Of a stretch of 64,000 nucleotides of DNA, positions 1 to 12,860 are shown piece by piece. The notes under the pieces were generated by a model. It did no database searches. It had not been told where the DNA came from and saw nothing but the letters and a program-made list of their open reading frames with translations. Numbering within the stretch: the stretch's first letter is position 1; each line of letters opens with the position of its first letter. The stretch spans positions 2,480,001-2,544,000 of the forward strand of contig JACZZP010000005.1 of NCBI GenBank assembly GCA_015183035.1, given 5' to 3'. This DNA is from Meloidogyne chitwoodi (lineage: Eukaryota > Nematoda > Chromadorea > Rhabditida > Meloidogynidae). Both the position numbers and the translations under genes were made by a program.

Positions 1-818
1 TGAATAGCAGATTCTTTTGTATTAATAAGTTGAGTAATTTGGAAAATATCCATGATAAAATCTGTGATTTTTAAAATTACTGTAAAATGATAAGGATTAG
101 TGATAAGAAAAAACTGATATCAGATTCGTAATAAGCGACCTCGATAACCCCTAAAAACACGTTTTTACTATGCCACTGCGAATATTTGGGGTGGAGCCCC
201 AATAGGTCAAGATTGCCATTAATTGTTGATAAACAAATTCAAATTTTTTTCTGTTTTGTCTAGGCAGGAATTGAAAATTTCCAGACCTTAAGAGAACAGA
301 AATTACAAGGAAAATTAATTTAGTCAAAAGATATTTGACTTGCAAAAATATCAAGAGCTTCGAGAGCTGCAGAAATCATACAAAACTAGAGATACCGATT
401 TAAGTAAAACATTTAATAAAAAATTTACTATTTTACAAATTTCAAACAAACCAGCACGGAATTAATTTTAAAGTTCTCTCGAAGGTTCTGTCTAAACCCT
501 TCATAATACTCAAATGTCCTCAAACATTGATTTTGATTTAAATTGTCGACGTGGAAAACGTGTAAGGAGTCGCTCTCTTCTTTCCCCCTTTTCCCTATTA
601 AGAGAAAAAAGTGAGTGAACAGACAGTGAAAAGTGAAAAAAGACAGTGAGTGTTAGAGAAAAAATAATTTCAACACATGCACTCTCGCGCATTTCTCCCC
701 TCATGCTTGCACTAAATCACACTTAAAAATGCCTCATTAAGGGGAGGGGAGAGGAGACGTTTTGTATTTCTTTTTTTTCTTAAGCATTCCTTCTTTCACA
801 TTTTTATTTACCTTAAAA
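1..818. other. Intergenic DNA upstream of the SXP/RAL-2 gene
   Basis: I see no gene here. Positions about 100-185 resemble the inner part of the 601-bp inverted-repeat element at 39326-39926 (shared text CTGATATCAGATTCGT and CCTCGATAACCCC), so this is probably a relic of that family. A hairpin of the dispersed TATTTTTGTAAG family lies at 319-350 in minus orientation. Positions 733-757 form a purine-rich run just before the gene. Open frames here are low-complexity and unlikely to be coding. Confidence 0.6.
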
Positions 819-3800
819 ATGCGTGAAGGCTATCCTCTACCCAAAATTAAATTTTATTTAATTTTAATTTTTTCATTGGTTAATGTAACGGAGTCTTTTA
901 TTAACGGGGAATGGTCAAATTACAAAGATAAATTAGTTGAAAATGAACAAAATTTGAAAAAAGGTGAAGAAATAGCTTTAGGCGATAATTATGTCAATGG
1001 TGATGAAAATAAAAATGTTGAAATGATTAAAAATAAAAATGAAAAAATTGAAGGAAATGAGAACGGGAATGAATTGTTAAGCGATTTAAATGATACTAAA
1101 GGAGTTGAAAATTTTAAAGAAAAGGATAAGGAAACAAAAAATCAAGATGAGGGAGTACAAGGTGATCAAATATATTTTTTTATTTTTAATAAATTTTGGT
1201 CGTTTTTTTTAGTTCAACAAAGGGTTTTGATTGAAAAGAATTTAAAAATATAATAATTTTATTCGCCTATATTCGTAAAAGCATTAAATTAAGAAAGTTC
1301 CTATAATTAAAGGGTCTCTTCTCTTTAAAGTCAAAAATTCCCAAAAAATTTATTAAACATTGGCCAATAAAAATTTACCTAGAATAAAATAAATAGTCAA
1401 AGAAATACTTTGACTTACAAAAATAATCGTTTTATCATTAATTATTCCAACAAATTTATTTTTCCAATAAGTATAAATTAAATCATTAATGGTAAATTTA
1501 ATATTATCAAATAAAAATAAAATAATTATATTAAATTAAATCTAGTCTAATTCAGTTACATAAACCCTCTAATTGAGAGTAATTTTTCTATTTGAATTTA
1601 CCAATTCTGAAAGTAAAATTCAAATAAAATAAATAAAAATTAATTACCTAATTTAGTCTTAGCAAAAGAGCTAAGACTTACAAAAATACAGACACAAAGG
1701 AAAAATTTTCACCATAATGTTGTAACTTCAGTAAATTTAAATAGAAAAATATAAATAATAATTTATACTATACAGTTTTCTTGGACCATGAGATCGCAAA
1801 AATAACAAAATAATTCCCAATTTTAATTCATCTAAAATTCCTTAAATCTCTTAAAATATTTCAATTTTCTTCTCTTCTCTTTTAATTTCACAAAAATATT
1901 TTTTAAAAGGTGAAAACACTCAATTGATAAACAAATTTCCATTCCTTAGCAACTTGTCGGATGAATCTATAAAGCAATTTAAAGAAATAACAATTAATCC
2001 AAATTTAACAAAAAGCGAATTGGAAATACAACGACAGCAATGGGCAGAGAAACAAAATTCTAAAATTATGGTAATTTAAATATTTTTTAAAAATATTTCA
2101 AAAATTGAGGAATTTTTGCCTATAAATTATTTTTTTTAAATTTTTTTAAATTTAATTTTATTTACATAATATCAAATTTTTCAAAAAAAATTTATTTAAT
2201 TTTTATGGTATATCTTGACGTTAGGATGTTGTCGGTTTCTGGCATTATTTTTGTAAGCCAAGTTTTCTTAGGCTAAAATTTATTAATACCTTTAAGTAAG
2301 CAAAAAATAAAATTTTCCTTATAATACGGTATCTCTACTAAGGAATTAATTTCGTTCTTAAATGACAGATTTGTTCACTCTAAATTTTTATCTAATTTAT
2401 TTTTTTGGCGGAAATAACAAACATTTAGTCTTAGCAAAAGATAAGACTTACAAAAATATCAATAAAAAAAAATGCAATTTAATTATTAAAATCCATTGTG
2501 TCTAATATCTTTTTATTAAATTTATTATTTAATACGTTGTAAATTAATTATGTGTTTATAATCTTTTAATTTAATTAAGAGTTAAAATCAGTCAATTTTT
2601 CTGTCTTTTTCATTGATGGATAGAAGAGAAATTAATTTAAAAATATTTCCAAAATTTTAGTTTTATTAAAGTGATGATTGTCTTTTTCGGTTATTAATTA
2701 TAGACTTTATTCTTTAAAAAGAGAAATTTTTTAAAATAAAAATTTTAAAATTTAACAGTGAAATAATTTTAAAATTTTAGTAAAATAGGTTAAAAATAAT
2801 TAAATATAATCAGCTTTTTATCCAACAAAAATTTCAATTTAATTAATTTAAAACATTTAATTATCCAAGTCTGCATAATAAATAATATGCTAAAAATTAG
2901 ATCATTAAAATAATTAATTAAATTTAAAAATTTGTACCAGAGGCTTCATTACAATGATATTTTTGTAAGTCAAAGTATTCTTTGACTAAAAATTAAAATA
3001 TTTAACAAATTTAAGAATAAATCTAACCCAATAAACAATAACCTCTTAAAAAATTAAAAGTCTTACGACTCAAAAAGTTAATCAAAATTAGGCAAAATAT
3101 TCCTTCCCCCAACATTTTTAAACTTTCAAAAAAATTTTCAAAAAATCAGCTCTCTAGAAGCCTCCTTTTTTAGATGGTCTATCAATATTTTAAAGTTCGA
3201 TAAAAAAATTTCCTCCGAATCATATTCGCTGTAATTTGTATCATTTGTAGAGCTCGAAAAACTATCGAATGAGCTATGATAGACCTTCTAAAAAGGAGGC
3301 TTTGTAGAGATATGATTTTTTGAAAAAACTTTTTGAATGTTCAGAAAATTTAGGGGGAAGGAATAATTCAAAGTTCGATAAAAAAATTTATAATAGGAAA
3401 TCATTAACTATACTTAAACTTAAATTTTGTCTTATAGAAATTAAAATTTTGGAATATTTTTTAATTTTTTTTTATTAATTTCATACATATCCTCAAAATA
3501 GTAAAAACCAAAAATTGATAATTCTTACTCAAACACTTGTAAATTAAAAAAAGATATATATAATTTAATTTTTACAAAGTATTAAATTGTAAATTTAGTA
3601 AAAAAGATATATTAGATAAGATGGATTTAATTGAAATTGTTGAATTTGCTCGAGTAGATTTATTTTTGTAAATCTTAGCTTTTGCTAAGATTAAATATTT
3701 CTATGATTTTTTTTCATTTCTCACTCAAATTGAATAATTTATAAATTATTTAGGGTGAAAAAATGAATTATTCAAGACAGTTTAATTAAATGTTTTTTTA

Positions 3801-6800
3801 ATTTTTATTTTCATAATATCGTATTTTTGCAAAAAAAATTTTAAATATACCATCTAAATTGAATTCCACATATGTAGCAGGGATGGGCAAAATCTGAAAA
3901 TAAAATACGAAAGACGAAATATGAAATAAAAATGGCTCAAAAACACGAAATAATACGAAATTACGAAAGTGCCGAAATTACAAAGTACGAAATTACCCCA
4001 AAAAATTTTTTTATTTCAAAATTTTAAAAAATTCTTAATTTCAAAAATTTCGTATTTCGTCCAAAAATACGAAAGACGAAATACGAAAGCTGCCCATCCC
4101 TGCTATCTACCTAAATTGAATTCTACATATGTACTCTTTACATTCATTTCGTATTTTTGTAAGTCAAGCATTGCTTAGGCTAAAATTTCTTCATAATTAT
4201 AATTAATCTCTGCCCATCAATTAGTTTTTAAATTTCTTAAAATATTTTTTGTCATTTTATTTTTTTGTATATTTTTATTTTTTTTTTGCGTATTTTACTC
4301 CAAAGTAAAAATTATTCTTCCTTCAAAAAATTATTTTTACTTACCTAATTAATTTTATTTAGAATGCTTTTTATGAATGGAAGGCAAAAATAGAATCAAA
4401 TAAAAATGATGATGTTAAGCAATTAGAAAATCGTTTAAATTCATATACAGAAGGGATTCAATTACTTTACAAAAATATAAAGGTATTTTAAAAAAATTAA
4501 AATAAATTTTATTTTTAAAATATTTTTGACAAATTTATGATTAATCTTAAAAGCTTTAATTATTCCAAATTTATTTTATTAAATTACTAAAAAATAAGCT
4601 AATGGTTTTTAGATTTTAAATTAAAATATTAGTTAGCTTAATATTAAATATTTTAATAAATCTGTTATATCAATGGATCAGGGTGAAATAGGTTTGGTAT
4701 GGGTGAGCTCCTGACAATATATATTTTTGTAAGCCAAACATCTTTCGGCTAAAAGTAATAATTGATGAAGTATTTTTAACAATACTCTGTCCTTTTTTAT
4801 CCTAAATAAAAAACAAAAAAATCTAAAAAATATTTTAAGTTATACTTAATATAATTAAATATATTAATAAATCAGTTAAAAATGAGGTAGTTGGGGTATC
4901 AATTGGACCATTAAAGTAAGAGTTATATTTGTGTAAGCCAAGCATTGCTTAGGCTAAAAATTGGTTTACTTTTTTGTTTTCAATGTTCGGTTTGGGCCTC
5001 CAAAATACATCTTTATGGAAAATTTTTTAAAATTATGACTAAAAATAATTCCGAATGCTTAATATATTCCCAAGATCACACATCAACCTGCTTTCTTTGT
5101 TAATGATAAATATTAAAAAAAAAAAGATTTATTGTTTTTGGGTAAAAAGTAACGCTCATTATCGTATCACTTTTTTAAAAATATACTATATATTTAAAAA
5201 TTTTTAAAAAATAAAAAGTTCTCTTTCCCCTCACAGGAAATCATAAATGACAAAGAAATTAGTCGAAAACAAGAATGTGAAAAAATCAGTTCTTTACTTA
5301 TTGGGAGCAAATTGCGTCAAGATTTTATCAAAAAATTTCCTATGACATTGGTTGATTTTTGTATGGAAGGGATTGAAATTAAACAAGAAGAAACAAAAAA
5401 AGTAGAAGGGAACAATAACAGCAGTGTTGCCTCTGAAGAAGAAATTGTTGAAAAATCAAATTCTAAAAATAAAAAAAATAAAAATGGAGTTTGGCCATTT
5501 TCTAAAAATGCGGATTTAGAAGAAAATAAAACAAAGAAGGAAGAAGACAAACAAAAATTAAAGCCTGAACAAGGTAAAAAAATATATTTAATTTTAATAG
5601 GGATATTAGAGTCTAGAATTTTAGTCAAATAAAACGAAATTAAATTTTCTTTTTTAATGATTTATAAGAAAAGATATTAAATAGGTTTATTTAAAAAATA
5701 CATAATAGCGATTATTTCAAATAGCTTAACAATTAAATGATAAATATTTGTAAACAAATGCACAGCCATTCGAACCATCTTTTGTGATATTTTTGGAAGC
5801 TAACAATAAGTTGGCTAGAGTTGTGGAATAGTTTTGCTCTAATTAGAGTACCCGATTTAAGAAAAATAGAGAGAAAATAGTAATCTCTGCTAAACAGCGA
5901 AAGTGTGTCCAAACCAAATTTTAGCTACACAAATTTTAATAAAATTAAAAAAAATAAAATTAATATTTTATAGCTATACAAGATTCAATGAAAAAAGAAA
6001 AAGAAAATAATTCAACATCCTCTAGCAGTGAAAATGTTGAAAAGGAAGTAGTTAATGCAATACAGGAGGAGGTCAAGGATAAATTAATTGAGGAAAATAA
6101 GGATAAAGATGATAAAGTTGTAACTGAAGGTAAAAATGGTAGAAATATTTTTTTGGAATAGACAAGGACTAAAATTCTTAAAAATACCAAAATTTAATAT
6201 TTATTCTCCAAAAATAACAACTTTGCCACATTTTTAGTCCTACGCCTTCCTGAGAATTAGTTGTCCATTTTGATTGTTTCCAACTTAAGTTTTCCTCCCA
6301 AAAAACGTCCCATGGATATACAGAAAAATTAGATATATAAAAGAGATTAAATTTTATTCTAAATTTGATGTTATCTTATTTACTTAATATTAAATATTTT
6401 AACACGATTTTAATATTAAGTTTATAAATTTTAAGATTAATTCGTAAACAAACAGTTATATGTAGTTATTTTGTATTTTTGTATGCCAAATATTTCTTTG
6501 GTAAATTTAGATTTTTTCGGTTTACTTCAATTAAAATTGAAAAAATAACACAGGATCTATTCTGAGGTTGTCACACAAACAGACTTCTATTTCCAATTAT
6601 CTAAAAAACTTAAATTAAGATCCATCGTCTTCTGGCTCAGCAAGTAGTGTAGAAACAAAAAAAGATAAAAAAGGTAAAAATAAAAAGGATAAAAATAAAG
6701 GTGCTGAAGTAGATGATGATAAAAACAATTCATCTTCAAGCAGTGAAGAAGATGAAAAAAATAAAAAGAAACAAAAAAAGAAGGAAAAAAAGAATAAAAA

Positions 6801-7328
6801 AAAGAAAAATAAAAAGAAAATTGTTTCGTCTTCATCATCCTCAGAAAATGAAGAAGAAAATGAGAAAACGGTAGCTAAGTTACTAAATCCCCAAAATTTT
6901 TTCGATGTCTTCCTCGCTTCCCTGATGAGTCAATTTAGCAATCTGTCATTATTTTTAATTTTTTACCTTTTTTAAATTTGACATTATGAAATAAAATAAA
7001 ATAATAAAATTAAATTAAGGAAAAAACTGAAAATAAAAAGCAGACTATAAAAGAAAGGAAAAAGAAAAAGAAGAAAGAAATATCTTCAAGTAGTAGTGAT
7101 GAAGATGATGAGAAGAAAAAAAAGAAGCACCACAAAAAAGATAAAAATAGTAATAAAAAATTAAAAAAGGGAGAGGATGAGGAAATTGATGAGGAAAATG
7201 AGGAAAAGAAAGAGAAGAAAAAACGTAAACATCATCACAAAAATAAAAAGAAGGATTCTTCTTCATCCTCTTCAGAAGCTGAAGATGATACAAAAAAACA
7301 TAAAAGTAAAAAACACAAAAAAGAGTAA
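819..7328 (+). CDS. SXP/RAL-2 family secreted protein with Lys/Glu/Ser-rich tail
   Basis: Seven exons: 819-1161, 1910-2070, 4363-4482, 5237-5573, 5974-6129, 6620-6870, 7020-7328; 558 residues, all phases consistent. Residues 1-27 look like a signal peptide (hydrophobic core IKFYLILIFSLV); an in-frame Met at 762 would only lengthen it. Residues about 124-245, in exons 2-4, match the SXP/RAL-2 (DUF148) domain: FPFLSNLSDESIKQF, then NPNLTKSELEIQRQQWAEK, then a helical segment ending in FPMTLVDFCMEG. The rest is a highly charged tail with poly-Ser and poly-Lys/His blocks, ending KSKKHKKE. Members of this nematode-only family are secreted proteins and antigens, some made in oesophageal glands of plant parasites. 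The tail is far longer than in usual ~200-residue members. The family and model are well supported; the biochemical role is not known. Confidence 0.88.
3099..3364. repeat. Foldback repeat in intron 2 of the SXP/RAL-2 gene
   Basis: The outer arms, ATTCCTTCCCCC at the left and GGGGGAAGGAAT at the right, are inverted copies. The similarity continues inward through a CAAAAAATTTTCAAAAAATCA-like stretch and GCCTCCTTTTT/AAAAAGGAGGC. The core holds the AGCTC...ATCGAATGAGCT text that recurs in the ~190-bp repeats at 8590-8860, 22495-22612 and 46840-47350, so this is a palindromic version of that family. Confidence 0.75.
3875..4105. mobile_element. Short inverted-repeat element (CAGGGATGGGCA ends)
   Basis: The ends are perfect inverted repeats, TAGCAGGGATGGGCA and TGCCCATCCCTGCTA. 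The interior is made of repeated ACGAAATACGAAA-like motifs in both orientations. A ~25-bp direct repeat related to CTAAATTGAATTCACATATG flanks the element on both sides (about 3854-3877 and 4111-4136). The end sequence resembles hAT-type miniature elements, but no 8-bp target duplication is visible. Confidence 0.65.
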
Positions 7329-7514
7329 TGTTGATGAAAAGAATGGATATTGGAACACTGAGAGTTATATGAAACAAAGTTTTGAGTTTGTAAATTTGTA
7401 CATTGTAACTTTATCAAAATTTTTGAAAAAAAAGATTATAATTCGAATCGTCTCATCGAGCTGAGTCGAATGGTACCACTCCCATTTTGCGAAAATAAAT
7501 ATGAGCATAGTTGG

Positions 7515-7743
7515 CAGTGATGGGAAAGTTAAAAAATTTCCAATGAACTAGTTCTATTTTCGGAACTGCATTTTTTATTTTAATTGTTCCAGTTCCAGAA
7601 CGGGTGAGGAACTAGTTCCGGACCAGTTCTTGTTCTGGAACAAATTCCAGTTCCAAAAATTTGTTAGTTCCATGGTTCCAGTTCCAAACCAGTTCCAGAA
7701 ATTTTGTAGTTCCAGTTCCGGAACTGGAACTTTCCTATCACTG
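7515..7743. mobile_element. AGTTCC-rich inverted-repeat element, hAT-like ends
   Basis: It starts CAGTGATGGGAAAGTT and ends AACTTTCCTATCACTG, an inverted repeat with one changed base. The inside is dense with GGAACTAGTTCC-like self-complementary motifs. The flanks (ATAGTTGG and GTTATAGG) are not a clean target duplication. The same left end recurs at 19541 in an intron of the Srd-like receptor gene. Confidence 0.7.
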
Positions 7744-8589
7744 GTTATAGGTCCTCAGATATTAAAAAATATTGGGATCTAAGCTATTTTGTGGTAAAAA
7801 ATTTGATTTATAAATTATAGCTCATTCAATCAATAACTTGCCTCACTGATATTTCCGTAAATTGGGATTCGACTAAGCTCGATGAAACAATTCGAATAGT
7901 TTGTATTTTGTTTTAAGGCCTGTCAGTTATACTAAATCCCCATATTTCTTTAATCTTATCTTTTTTTAGTTTTTTATTTAAACAAAAAAGGAACCTCTTA
8001 TATAAGGCGAAACAATTGAAAGAAACGGAAAAATAAATTTTATTTTTTTCAAGAGACAGGAATTCCCGCACAAAATTATTTTTTGAAATTCATAATTTTT
8101 AAAATAGGGTAGTAATGGTTAAAAATATTTTCTGTAATTTAACGCAATATTTGAGGCTCCTTTTTCTACAACGTAAATAAACATGATCAGTAAAGCCAAC
8201 TCAACAGCTAATTACTGCTTACTCTTCTTAACACATTTTATTTATTAATTCGTCCATTTAAAATTAACAAAATGCTTCAGTATGTTCTAGAGAAAATTTG
8301 AATTTTTTAAATAAAATTTTCAATCCCTTAAAAAATTTTTTACTCAGCGACACTGAAGCATTTATTCACCTAACCAGATGTTTATTTATGTATTTTTCTT
8401 TTAATTCTTACTCATTATATTTTTTTGCTGTTGGCTTGGCACTGCATCTAATTTATTTGGACTTTTTTAAAATATTCAAAATTTATATTTCTTTTTTGGT
8501 ATAAAATTTAAAAAAATTGTTTAATAATTTAAATATTTAATCTTAGCGAAAGCTGAGACTTACTAAATAATTTAAAAAAAAATTAAATT

Positions 8590-8860
8590 ATTCCTTCACC
8601 CAAATTTGTTAAATGTTCAAAAAAAAATTCTCTGTGAATTATTAAATTTCATAGCTCATTCGATTCAGCTTTTTAAGCTCTTTCGAATGATACCAAATTT
8701 ATCAAATTTTCAGCGATGGAAATTTTTTTATAAAAATTTAAAATATTCCTTCACCCAAATTTTTTTAACTATTCAAAAATTTTTATCTCAAAACTAACTC
8801 ATGAATTTTTTTCTTCATAGCTTATTTAATTCAGTATCTCATTCTCTTTCGTCTCTAATA
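8590..8860. repeat. ~190-bp repeat, about 1.5 units
   Basis: Two starts of the motif ATTCCTTCACCCAAATTTTT occur at about 8590 and 8746, each followed by AT-rich text and CATAGCTCATTCGATTCAGT-like sequence. Further units lie at 22495-22612 and 46840-47350, and a palindromic form at 3099-3364. Confidence 0.65.
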
Positions 8861-8910
8861 TCAAATTAAAAAAAAAATAAAAATAATTTAATGTAAAAAA
8901 TAAAAAAATT

Positions 8911-11900
8911 TTAGTCTGTTCGTTCCAAAAAATGAATTAAAAAATTTGGAAAGCTTAAACGATTTGATTTCATTGAATAAAAATTTAATTGATGTAGAAG
9001 CTTCGAACGAAAATTATTTTCATTGTTAAAAGAGCTGTTAATTAAGCGAAAGCATTCATCTAATCTTCTAGCCCCTCCAATGTCTCCATATTTATTTTGA
9101 ACAAATCGAAGAAGTATTTTTGTATAACGAGCTGATTCTTCGTAAAGTAATTCTTTCCCTGATTTGGACAATCCTTCAGCACCTTTAAAAAATTAAAAAT
9201 ATAAGAGGTTGGTTCTTTGGTGATTATTTGTGGTTATTTGACTTGAATGAAAAGATTTTTAAACTTTAAATTATTTCAATAAATATTTTAGTGAAAATTC
9301 TTATAAATTTTAATCTTAGTAAAAACTAAGCTTGCAAAAATATAAATATGTAGGGTGAAATTTCTTGCTTTAATTACTCTTAAATTGTATCTAATATCTT
9401 TTTATTAAATTTACAATTCAATACTTTGTAAATTAAATTAGATCCTCAGTGCTCAGAATTTCGATTATCTGACTTGAATAACAGAATTGTTAAATTTAAA
9501 TAGTTTTAAAATAAATTAAATTTTTTAGGGAAAAAATAATTTAATATTTAGTCTTAGAACTAACTAAGACTTGCAAAAATAAATTAAGACTATCAACAGC
9601 TGTGCTAAATTTTAGCCTTAAATTGTGTCTAACATGTTTTATTAAGTTTACAATTTAATACTTTGTAAACTAGCATATATTCCCCAGTGTATTATAAAAG
9701 GAACCAGAGTATGGAAAATATGCAAAAGGTTATCAATTATTTTGCAGAAAAATCTAAAAATTAATTTTCTCAAATTTTTTTTCGCAAAAAAAATTATTTC
9801 TGTCAAACGGATTTTTATATTTTAAGTAAAAAAAATCTGGGTACCATATATTTTTGGAATAAAGTATAAAATATTTTTAAATAAATATTTTCAGGGTTAA
9901 ACTATAAAATTAATAATATTTAATTATTAATTTACCTGGTTGTGTGAAAATGATAGCAAGTAAAAGAGCATATTCTTCATCAGATAATGCTACTTGTTTA
10001 AAAGGTACAACAGATTTAGTAAATTGGCGATCAGATAATTTAATAAATCTAAATTAATAAAAAATAATTTTAAAAATTAATTTAATAGGGTACTTATTAA
10101 AACAAATTTAAACAGAACTTGTTAAAAATGTAGAGATATCGTTTTGGTTTAAAACATTATTTAATCTTAGCAAAAGCTAAGACTTGCAAAAATACAAAAA
10201 TGCTAAGGATTTCTACGTTTAATACAAAATATATTTGTTGCTAATATAATTTTATTAAATTTATTATTTAATACTTTGTAAATAAAATTATTTTCAAAAT
10301 TTTAGAATTTTCCTAAACCTTAGGAAAGATTTCTTCAAAAAATTTAAAAATACGCATAGTGAGAGTAATAACTTCTTTAAAAATTTAAAAAAACTTGCTT
10401 AAAATCATTTTGATATTCTTCGTTTTTAATTACAGCGAGTGCAGGCATAACACAATCTTTACGTGTCCATGTTTCAAATCCTAATTCCCAAGCTAAATAA
10501 CTGCTTGTAAATGAAGTAAATGCATAAGAAATATGCCTTAGATGTACAATCTATAAATTTAAATATTTTTGTTTTTTATAATTAATTATTTTTATGACTG
10601 AATTTTATCAATAAATAAAATTTTAGTTAAAGAAAGTGCACGGTGTTGTATAATTTTTGTTTCATTTCGAAAAAATTTATGTTTCATCTTGCTAAGAGAT
10701 GTTTATTTTTTAAGTTTTGTTTTTCACTCTTAGATAAAGTTTTTTCTCAATGTTTAAAGTCTGGGCATCTGTGAATACATATAAGTTTAACAAATAAGTG
10801 TGAAGAGCTTTTATTTTGCATAATAGCATAATACATAATTTACAAAAACTTATATTGTCTAAACAATAATGTAAATTGAACTACGATTGAATGGGATAAA
10901 AGGGTCTTATTATTTTTGCAAGTCAAGTATTCTTTGACTAAATTTAAATTTCACCTGATCAGCGATAGACAATTTTCCAAATATATTCATTGTTCTAGCT
11001 ATGGCAACACAAATTAGTCGATCAACAAGAAAATATTTTTGATACCTTCTGTTAAATAAACCTTCCATTCTTATTTCAGATTCCCATTCATTTAATTCGT
11101 CAGTAGATATTGGACTTGGATTAGGCTTAAAAAATAAAAAAATTTTTTATAAAAATCTGAGATTGTTGTGATCCACACAGTAAAATTTTTGAGCTTTTCT
11201 AAATCCTTATATGTATATCCTAAAATTAAATTAAAAAATTACCGAAAAATTCTCAATTTGGCTGAAAATATTAGCACCAGAATGAATAATGTCTTTAAAA
11301 AAAATTGGGCCTTGAAGGAAAATATCATCCAAATCAGCAAATGAATGCATAATTCTCTTTTTTGCATCAACAATTAACAAAAATGAATCAATCTCTTTAC
11401 GGTCTTGAAAAGAAATATCAACAATTTGAGGTATAACCTTAAAAATAAATTGTTAAGAAATCTGTCTTATTATAGAAAATTTGGCTTTTATATTAAGTTT
11501 TGCAACTTAAAAAAATAAACTTTAACTTTGAACTTAAGATTGATCTTAAAACTTAAAATAAACTTCAGTTTAACGTAAAACTTGGAAAAACGGAATTAAA
11601 CAAACAAGCTTAATCTCAAAAACAGTTAAAACTTAAAATAAACTTGAACTTAGAAATTTAAACTTAAAAACTAAACTTAAGTTTAATCTTAAAACTTAAA
11701 ATAAAGTTGGAATAAAGGAGAAAATTGAACAAGTACTTTCATAATTAAATATTATAAATATTAAAATTTTCAATTTCTCTCTTTTAGAGGCCTATATTGC
11801 AGATGAATAAACAAATTTTTTATTTAACTTCCACATAAGTGAAATATTCCTTTTAAATTTATAATTCTTAGTTAAATTGTTATTTTCTACTCAACTAAGT

Positions 11901-12860
11901 TCTTCTCTAATCAAAAATAACAGAAAAATTAAATTTACCTGATTAACAACCACTTCATCATTTTGTTGTCCCCGACAAATATCTTGACGAAGATATCCAA
12001 CTTCTAAAATTTTTGGGAAATTTTTTGAGTAAAATTTTTAATAAATTTTAGCTGTTACTAGTATTTTAGAATTGAAAAGATAAATGAATGTTAAAAAAAA
12101 CTGATTAAAGTCAACAACAATACTAAACATTGTTACTATTAGACTTTTGCATAATAATTGATTTCTCAAAGATTGGATAATTAAAATAATTAAATCGAAA
12201 AATTTAACGCTAGCATCCTATATGTCGTCCGTATATTTTTGGATGTCAAAGTATTCTTTGACAAATTAGTTTTTAATTAAATATTAGCTAGCAATTGAAA
12301 CTGCTTTATTTTAGGCCACGAGCTGAGTTTTGATTTATTAAAGATACTAGCAGCTATTTTGCCAAAGAACACTTTGACATCCAAAAATATTAATGAAAAG
12401 CAAATCGAGGTAAACAAATATTAGCTTTAATTAATTTTTTAAATTTTTCTATTTTTGAAAAATCATATATTATGCAAAAAAATTCTTAAAAGTTATGGCA
12501 TTGTTACAAAATTTATCTAATCTCGACCCCACAACAAAAAATAAATAAATATTTATCTCACCAAGTTTATGCATTCCAGCCAATAGACATTTCTGAAGGC
12601 GGCATCTTTTACATTTTGATATATTTGCTTGAGAAGACATATTAAATTCATTATCATTTTTTTCTAAACATTTACACTTGTATTTACATTCCTTTTCATT
12701 TTCAAGGTAACGTCTAAACAAAAATATAAAATTAAAAAATAATTTTGAAAAAATACCTGAAAAAAGCTCCACAAGCCCTACAAGAACGAACACCATAATG
12801 AAAACAAACATTTTCCAGAGCCCCACAAATCTTGCATTCTTTTAATAAATTACGTTGCAT
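8911..12860 (-). CDS. Nuclear hormone receptor (C4 zinc finger and ligand-binding domain)
   Basis: Eight exons from the 5' end: 12860-12757, 12713-12562, 12003-11939, 11437-11243, 11125-10955, 10550-10399, 10048-9936, 9182-8911; 407 residues. The DNA-binding domain covers residues about 9-85. The first finger has CKIC...HYGVRSCRACGAFFRR, whose P-box CRACGAFF is typical of nematode supplementary receptors. The second finger ends CKRCRLQKCLLAGM. The ligand-binding half contains SFADLDDIFLQGPIFF in exon 4 and YLAWELGFETW in exon 6, as in HNF4-derived nematode receptors. It should act in the nucleus as a ligand-regulated or orphan transcription factor; target and ligand are unknown. Intron 6 appears to start with GC (AA|GCAAGT), because the only GT donor nearby breaks the frame. 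It faces the SXP/RAL-2 gene tail to tail. Confidence 0.9.
9309..12392. repeat. Six dispersed hairpins in introns of the nuclear receptor gene
   Basis: Minus orientation: 9309-9343, 9547-9583, 10160-10195 and 12358-12392. Plus orientation: 10911-10945 and 12233-12267. The three near 9.3-10.2 kb share a TCTTAG/CTAAGA stem, and each is followed at 40-100 bp by the same AT-rich module related to TTTACAATTTAATACTTTGT. The 12233 and 12358 copies face each other and use the variant TTTTTGGATGTC. Confidence 0.85.

Larger units (their letters stand above)
1394..6510. repeat. Eleven dispersed hairpins in introns of the SXP/RAL-2 gene
   Basis: Members of the TATTTTTGTAAG...CTAAA hairpin family. Minus orientation: 1394-1425, 1652-1688, 2424-2459. 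Plus orientation: 2246-2280, 2957-2991, 3660-3694, 4152-4186, 4722-4755, 4925-4961, 5787-5820, 6472-6510. The arms differ but stay complementary: 2957 has GTCAAAG/CTTTGAC, 3660 has AATCTTAGC/GCTAAGATT, 1652 has GTCTTAGC/GCTAAGAC. The copies at 2424 and 3660 are accompanied by an AT-rich module at 2498-2540 and 3567-3620 that resembles TTTACAATTTAATACTTTGT. None lies in an exon. Confidence 0.85.
7329..8910. other. Intergenic DNA between convergent genes
   Basis: This is the tail-to-tail space between the SXP/RAL-2 gene and the nuclear receptor gene. It holds an AGTTCC-rich inverted-repeat element (7515-7743), TTCGA/TCGAA palindromic text near 7443-7475 and 7860-7905, a degenerate dispersed hairpin at 8538-8568 and about 1.5 copies of a ~190-bp repeat (8590-8860). 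I see no gene. Confidence 0.6.

Noticed and set aside
6587..7417. Minus-strand Phe/Ser/Leu-rich frames
   Set aside because: These are the complement of the Lys/Glu/Ser-rich tail exons of the SXP/RAL-2 gene.
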